Positions 58,885-64,000 of a stretch of 64,000 nucleotides of DNA are shown piece after piece. Below the pieces are notes generated by a model. It ran no database searches. It had not been told where the DNA came from and worked only from the letters and a program-made list of their open reading frames with translations. The DNA lies in contig MARA01000001.1 in assembly GCA_001792895.1 (NCBI GenBank), forward strand, positions 2,418,001 to 2,482,000, given 5' to 3'. The stretch comes from Lentinus brumalis (taxonomy: Eukaryota > Basidiomycota > Agaricomycetes > Polyporales > Polyporaceae). Position numbers and translations under genes: made by a program. The first letter of the stretch is position 1; each line of letters begins with the position of its first letter.

Positions 58885-61800
58885 ATGTCTCGGACGTCAC
58901 ACAGTTCCGGTTCGAACAAGCTGCTCGATGCATACGTTCGTACTCGCTTGCGCTACGCGACGGAAGAGAAGGTGTTGACGGGGGCTTTGGCAGCAATTGG
59001 GAGATTCGCTGGGGAAGGGCGCATTCGGCCAGGTCTACCGTACGTCTTACGCGGCCTTGAGCGAGCATGGTGAGCCTCACTCTGCCGGTTAGGTGCCCTC
59101 AACTGGGCGACGGGAGAGACGGTGGCCATAAAGGAGATTCAGCTTGGCAACATTCCCAAGAGCGAGATTGGTCAGATAATGGTGCGTAGTCGGCGTGTAC
59201 TTGGGATTCAACTGACCGCAGACGCGTCTCGTAGTCCGAGATCGATTTGCTGAAGAATCTGAATGTGAGTTCCTCAATCTTTTCCCTCTTCGCCGTATTG
59301 TAAAACTTGTGTCTTTGGACGCGTCCGAAACACGTCTGTACATTGTGGATGTTACGCGCAGACAGTCCGCCGCGCAGAGCAGAACATTCGATCGTGGAGT
59401 CTCATCCAGAAGTCTCATGGTCCCCCTCATTGTGCTATATCAAATCCCTCCTGCTACTGTCTGAATGCCAAACACACCCCTTAGTCTTTGAGGAGCTGTT
59501 TGTATCGGCTGCCGTCCGCCCTGCTTCCTCTCGACTGACGGCCAGATATGAGACATGTGCAGCGACGAGGGCCTGGGTTTGGCCACTGGGTCTCCACTTC
59601 GCCGAGTTTTCCGCAGACATAATCCGCTCCTTCGTGTTTCAATTAGTTCATAAGCTTACCTGACGTCATTCAGCATCCGAATATCGTCAAGTACAAGGGC
59701 TTTGAGAAGACGCCGGATTATCTGTACATTATCCTAGAGTGCGTCCCAGAACGAAATGCCGCTTACTTAGGCTAACGAGACCGTTTCACAGGTTTTGCGA
59801 GAATGGATCTCTCCATAATATATGCAAGAAATTTGGCAAGTTCCCGGAGACCCTCGTCGGGGTCTACATCGCACAAGTCCTGGAGGGACTGGTATACCTT
59901 CACGATCAGGGTGTCATACACAGAGACATCAAGGGGGCGAACATTCTGACGAACAAGGACGGATGCGTCAAGCTTGCGGATTTCGGCGTTGCCAGTAGCA
60001 CAGCTGCAGGGGCGGTCCGAGATGACGCTGTGGTCGGCAGTCCATATTGGAGTATGTTCCTCTGTGTATGCTCCGATTCACCAGTCTGATAGCTTACAGT
60101 GGCGCCCGAGGTCATTGAGCAATCCGGTGCGACGACCTCTTCCGATATCTGGTCAGTGGCGTGCGTTATGCTTGTGGTTTAGCATCTGATGTCACCTCAC
60201 AGGAGCGTGGGCTGCACCGTCATCGAGCTTCTCGAGGGGAAGCCACCATACCACTTTCTGGACCCCATGCCTGCGCTCTTCCGTATCGTGCAGGACGACA
60301 GCCCTCCCATACCGGAAGGCGCCTCTCCAATTGTCAAAGACTTCCTTTACCACTGCTTTCAGAAGGACTGCAACCTCCGCATATCAGCCAAGAAACTCCT
60401 GCGGCACCCGTGGATGGTAGGCGCGCGGAAGCAAGTGGCGAACCAGCAGGGCAACAAGGTCCCCGAAGGTCTCGCCAGCGGTCCCGAGCGACGTCCGCTG
60501 AGCAACTACAACTATGATGAAGCCGTGCTGAAGGTGCAAGAATGGAACGAGGCGCTGAAGTGTGAGTTGGGAGTGGGGCATCCTTTGTCTTGGTTGAGCT
60601 GACATGGGGTATATAGCACCGTTGCGCCCTTCGAAGCACCCTGAACGTCATCGCAAGACCTCGGCGACGGCGAGACCAGGCTCTCCTTTGCCATCCCCGA
60701 CAGCAATGATTGCCTCCGTACAGGCATCGTCGTCGTTGGGCGTCCCGCAGCAATCGATGCTCTTGGTGCCTCATAAGCCTGGTTCTGTCCCCAATGCGAA
60801 AATGCCTTCCATGGCAGTGCCCCTCGGGCACATCCGGGAGACACTGCCCATGCCGTTCATCCTACAGCCACCCGAGGAGCAGACGGACAACTGGGACGAC
60901 GACTTCGAGGAGGGCATATCGCTCACGAAGTTGCATGGTACGTAGTTTTGCCGTCTTTCTGCGGCTGTCATGTAACAATTTTGCTATATAGCCTTAGATA
61001 AGCCGCACGCAGAGGAGGAAAAGGTCGAGGCCGATGACAATGCTCAGACTATCAGGCCAGGTCGTAGCCCGCAGGGTCTCGGGACGACGGTTCCTCTACC
61101 AGTCGCTAGGGCCCCGAGCCGCAGATCGCGCCCATTGCCGAGGACTATTCCGACATCGTGTTCGATGAAGATGAGGCAAAGCTGGAAGAGAAGGTCGCTG
61201 ACTTCAAGGTTCGTCTCAGGAGCACTCTACTGGGAGTCAATTTGACGTTCGTTGCAGATGAAGAACTCGATCAGACGCGGACTCTTCCACCCGAACGACA
61301 TCAAGACGTTCGGTCTCCAGCCTCCCTCCCCTGGTCCGATGACAGCGCCACTCCCGGGCCTGTCCCACAGACGATCGCGACCTTCGCTAAGCATCATGTC
61401 TGCAGGGCCCGCGAGCGGACCCTCATCGGCACATGCGCACTCGAGGTCGTCCTCGTTTGTTGGGAGCGACTCGTTTGGGCGCGAGCAGGCGAGGCGGTTG
61501 CAATCTGACTTTGACAAGTACGCAGAGGACGACGACGAAGACTACGAAGATGTCTTTGGGAAGGCCAATGGGACGTCGTCGCACCCGATGCAGACTCTAC
61601 AGCTCAACACGCGGCTGTCAAACAAGTCTTGGTTCGGCGACGACGACGATGAGGAGGATCCGTTTGCGGAGGTTGGTCCTTTGGTCTGTCGTCGCGGATG
61701 ATGGACTGATTGAGCGTGTAGATTGATGAGGGGTATGCCGAAGAGGATCTTGAAGCTAACTTGCAGCGTGACAAATATGCACGACTGTCCAACAATGTCA

Positions 61801-63998
61801 CGCAGCTCATCGACGAGCTCACTCCGTCTGCGCCCGACTTTCAGCTGCGCGATGCGTGCGACCAGTTGGTGGGTGACCTCGCTGGGTATGCTCTACAGTG
61901 AACTGACATGCTACTTTGCAACAGCTCAACATCATACACGATACGCCTGAGATGCAGTCTCAGCTGGTCTCTGCACATGGCATGCTCGCCATACTGGAAG
62001 TTCTGGAGTCGAGGACATCGCGCGATGTCACGTTGAGATTGCTGCAGATAGTCAACGGTGTAAGTGTGTCCTTCTCATGTGAGAGACTGCGCATTACTGA
62101 GATGCTGAGATGGGAACAGCTTGTAACTGCCGACATGGGCTTCCTCGAGAGCTTCTGTCTCATTGGTGGAATACCGGTTATCATGGGTACGTCGCATTGT
62201 CCTGCCGTGCCATGTCTTGCTCACCTCCAAGCTAGGCTTCACCTCAAAGAAGTATCCGTCCGAATGTCGCCTCGAAGCGTCGCACTTCATCCGTCTGCTG
62301 TGTCACTCGTCAGTGTTGACGTTGCAGATGTTCATTTCGTATGTGCCACCATCCCTCGTTTGCAATCACGGTGCTGACGTTGTATCATAGCTGTCGAGGA
62401 TTGAAAGTTCTCGTCGATCTTCTTGATGAGGACTACACCGAGCAGTCAGAGCTAGTCGTCCACGCGCTCAATGGCATCTGCAGCGTCTTCGAGCTACAGA
62501 GTCCGACAACGAAGAACGACTTCTGCCGCATGTTCATTCGAGAAGGGCTTCTTGATCCACTCTCGTCGGCGCTGTTGAATGTCATGGCGAGCCGCGGAGA
62601 GCTCGCGGCGGATATGAACCGGAAGATCATCCAGATCATTTTGGTTTTCTGTCAAGTCTCCCAGTCTGACATCCATGTCCGGAACGCACTTGGCACTAGA
62701 AAGATCGTTCGACGTGAGTGGCCGTCAGTACGTCTCCGTCTGAGCGTTCGCTGATGATCATCGGTCCCATATCCAGGGCTTTTGAGAGCTTGCGAGCTTC
62801 TCGATCCCGAGTACTTGGTGCAGATGCTCAAGGCCGTGAAGCATCTTTCCATGAACGCCACCATTCTCGAAGTCCTGCAGAATGCCAACGCGATCGAGAT
62901 CCTGGTTAAGATTCTGGACGAACAGAGCTCCGGACCTTTCGGGACGGTATGGTCATCAAAGATGCGTGGTGCTTCCCGTTGCGCTGACCCGTCTGTCGTG
63001 TAGGAAATGTCCAATCATATCTTCCAGACGTGCTACAACCTGTGTCGCCTCAACAAGTCGAGGCAGGAGGAAGCGGCACAAGCCGGGATCATCCCGAGTC
63101 TTAAGCGTGTCATTGAATCCAGTTCGCCCCTTAAGCAATTCGCGCTTCCCATCCTCTGCGACCTGGCGAGCGCAGGGAAGAGCTGTCGGATCCTCCTGTG
63201 GCAACATGATGGATTGTCGATGTACCTTCGTCTTCTGGAGGACCCCTACTTCCAAGTCAGCGCATTGGAGTCCATTTTGTCCTGGTACGTAAGCTCTGTC
63301 GCGTCTTTACTGAAGAGAGCTGACGCTGGTCCAGGCTGCAAGACGAGACGGCCAGGATAGAGGACGAACTCATGAAGCCGGAGTCGCTGGACGCTCTACT
63401 CCGTTGCTTCGTGCAGGCGAAGGCCAACTCCTTTGAGAACCTCCTCGACCCGTTCCTCAAGATATTCCGCATCTCTAGCAACGTCGCGGTCGGCGTAGCC
63501 AAGTCGCAGTTCTTCAAGCGGCTCATCGACAAGCTGAGCTCGAGCAAGGCCGTGGTCCGCCTCAACCTCCTCCGCATCCTCCGCACAGTGTGCGACGTGC
63601 ACCCGAACCGCACGGTGCTAGTCGAGCGTTACGGCATTTACGACATCGTTGCCAAGCTCAGCAAGGAAGACGTTGCCGTGCTTGTCCGGGAGCTCGCGAG
63701 GGAGATCGTCCCGACGCTGGCCCCGGCGCTCAAGCCCTCGGCGCGACTGGCGAAGGGCGTCGACACGCCGAAATCGGCGAAGGCGATCGCACCGAAGCGG
63801 ATGCGCCGTCACGCGTCCGAGTCTCTTGCGGGGACGCCTTCGGCGGCCATGGGTGCGCACGCGCATACGCATGCGCATGCAAACGGTGTGCACCCGCGAA
63901 GCTCGGCTCGCAACAGCGGCATGCTCAATGGCAGGTCTTCGAGTTCGAGGCATCAGGTGCACGACATTTCGTGGCAGAGCCAGGAGCAGCGGCGTTAG
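58885..63998 (+). CDS. STE-type Ser/Thr kinase, Cdc7/SepH-like septation-network kinase
   Basis: Protein kinase resembling S. pombe Cdc7 and Aspergillus SepH, which act in the septation initiation network at spindle-pole bodies. ATG at 58885 ([17 protein letters not shown]); splicing gives [15 protein letters not shown] (Gly loop) and [11 protein letters not shown] (catalytic Lys). Then [61 protein letters not shown] Pro/Ser-rich linker with acidic runs follows, then an armadillo/HEAT-like C-terminal half ([56 protein letters not shown]). The tail has a His/Ala repeat (HAHTHAHA) and ends SQEQRR at TAG 63996-63998. More than fifteen introns. All kinase motifs are intact. Confidence 0.87.
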
Positions 63999-64000
63999 CG

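Noticed and set aside
1..64000. tRNA genes, rRNA, CRISPR arrays, secondary-metabolite cluster
   Set aside because: No tRNA B-box with matching A-box was found by eye, no regular repeat-spacer pattern, and no polyketide, peptide or terpene synthase; the oxidoreductases present are scattered and unlinked.

Overview
The window looks like nuclear DNA of an agaricomycete (mushroom-forming) basidiomycete, possibly Polyporales. The reasons are dense genes on both strands split by many 45-65 nt GT-AG introns, several basidiomycete-style F-box/LRR genes, and TATA boxes 80-190 bp upstream of start codons. Core fungal genes are present: the beta subunit of geranylgeranyltransferase I, a Cdc7/SepH-type septation kinase and an L1-domain nucleolar protein. 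All assignments come from reading conserved motifs; no database was searched. I saw no tRNA, rRNA or CRISPR array.

Layout. 1-656 (-): 5' part of a short-chain dehydrogenase cut by the window edge. 1549-3655 (+): APC-family amino-acid permease. 4473-5502 (+): unrecognised spliced gene. 6088-7295 (-): intact F-box gene. 7794-10042 (-): Tgl2-like lipase whose first intron is swollen by an inverted-repeat insert. 10353-12093 (-): monocarboxylate-type MFS transporter. 12755-14178 and 14728-16064 (+): tandem MIF4G-like paralogues, the second frameshifted. 16354-17854 (-): GGTase-I beta. 18195-19424 (+): F-box relic with a stop codon. 19425-27890: about 8.5 kb in which I could build no convincing gene. 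27891-29351 (-): zeta-crystallin/PIG3-type quinone oxidoreductase. 30992-31114 (+): possible 40-residue peptide gene. 32684-34574 (-): F-box gene. 34871-41928 (-): secreted M64 metallopeptidase. 42232-44780: three relics (truncated VIP1, F-box/LRR fragment, metallo-beta-lactamase pseudogene). 46731-48404 (+): GH16 glucanase. 49411-50663 (+): SDR. 50844-52422 (-): 2OG-Fe(II) oxygenase. About 53.5-53.7 kb (-): F-box relic. 54164-56287 (+): L1-domain nucleolar protein. 56569-58520 (-): two tandem MYND/Cys-rich genes. 58885-63998 (+): septation kinase.

The most striking structure is a complete Mutator-like (MULE) transposon at 36288-40968. It has 131-bp terminal inverted repeats with one mismatch, a perfect 9-bp target duplication (AGTAGGCCC) and an uninterrupted seven-exon, 1,042-residue transposase model. 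It sits inside an intron of the M64 peptidase gene on the opposite strand. Removing the element and one duplication restores an ordinary 55-nt intron, so all host exons remain intact.

The second theme is turnover of lineage-specific families. F-box genes occur both intact and decayed, MIF4G-like and MYND genes occur as tandem pairs, and several loci show stop codons, frameshifts or truncation. The unrelated housekeeping genes between them look intact. I see no metabolic cluster that clearly works as one pathway.
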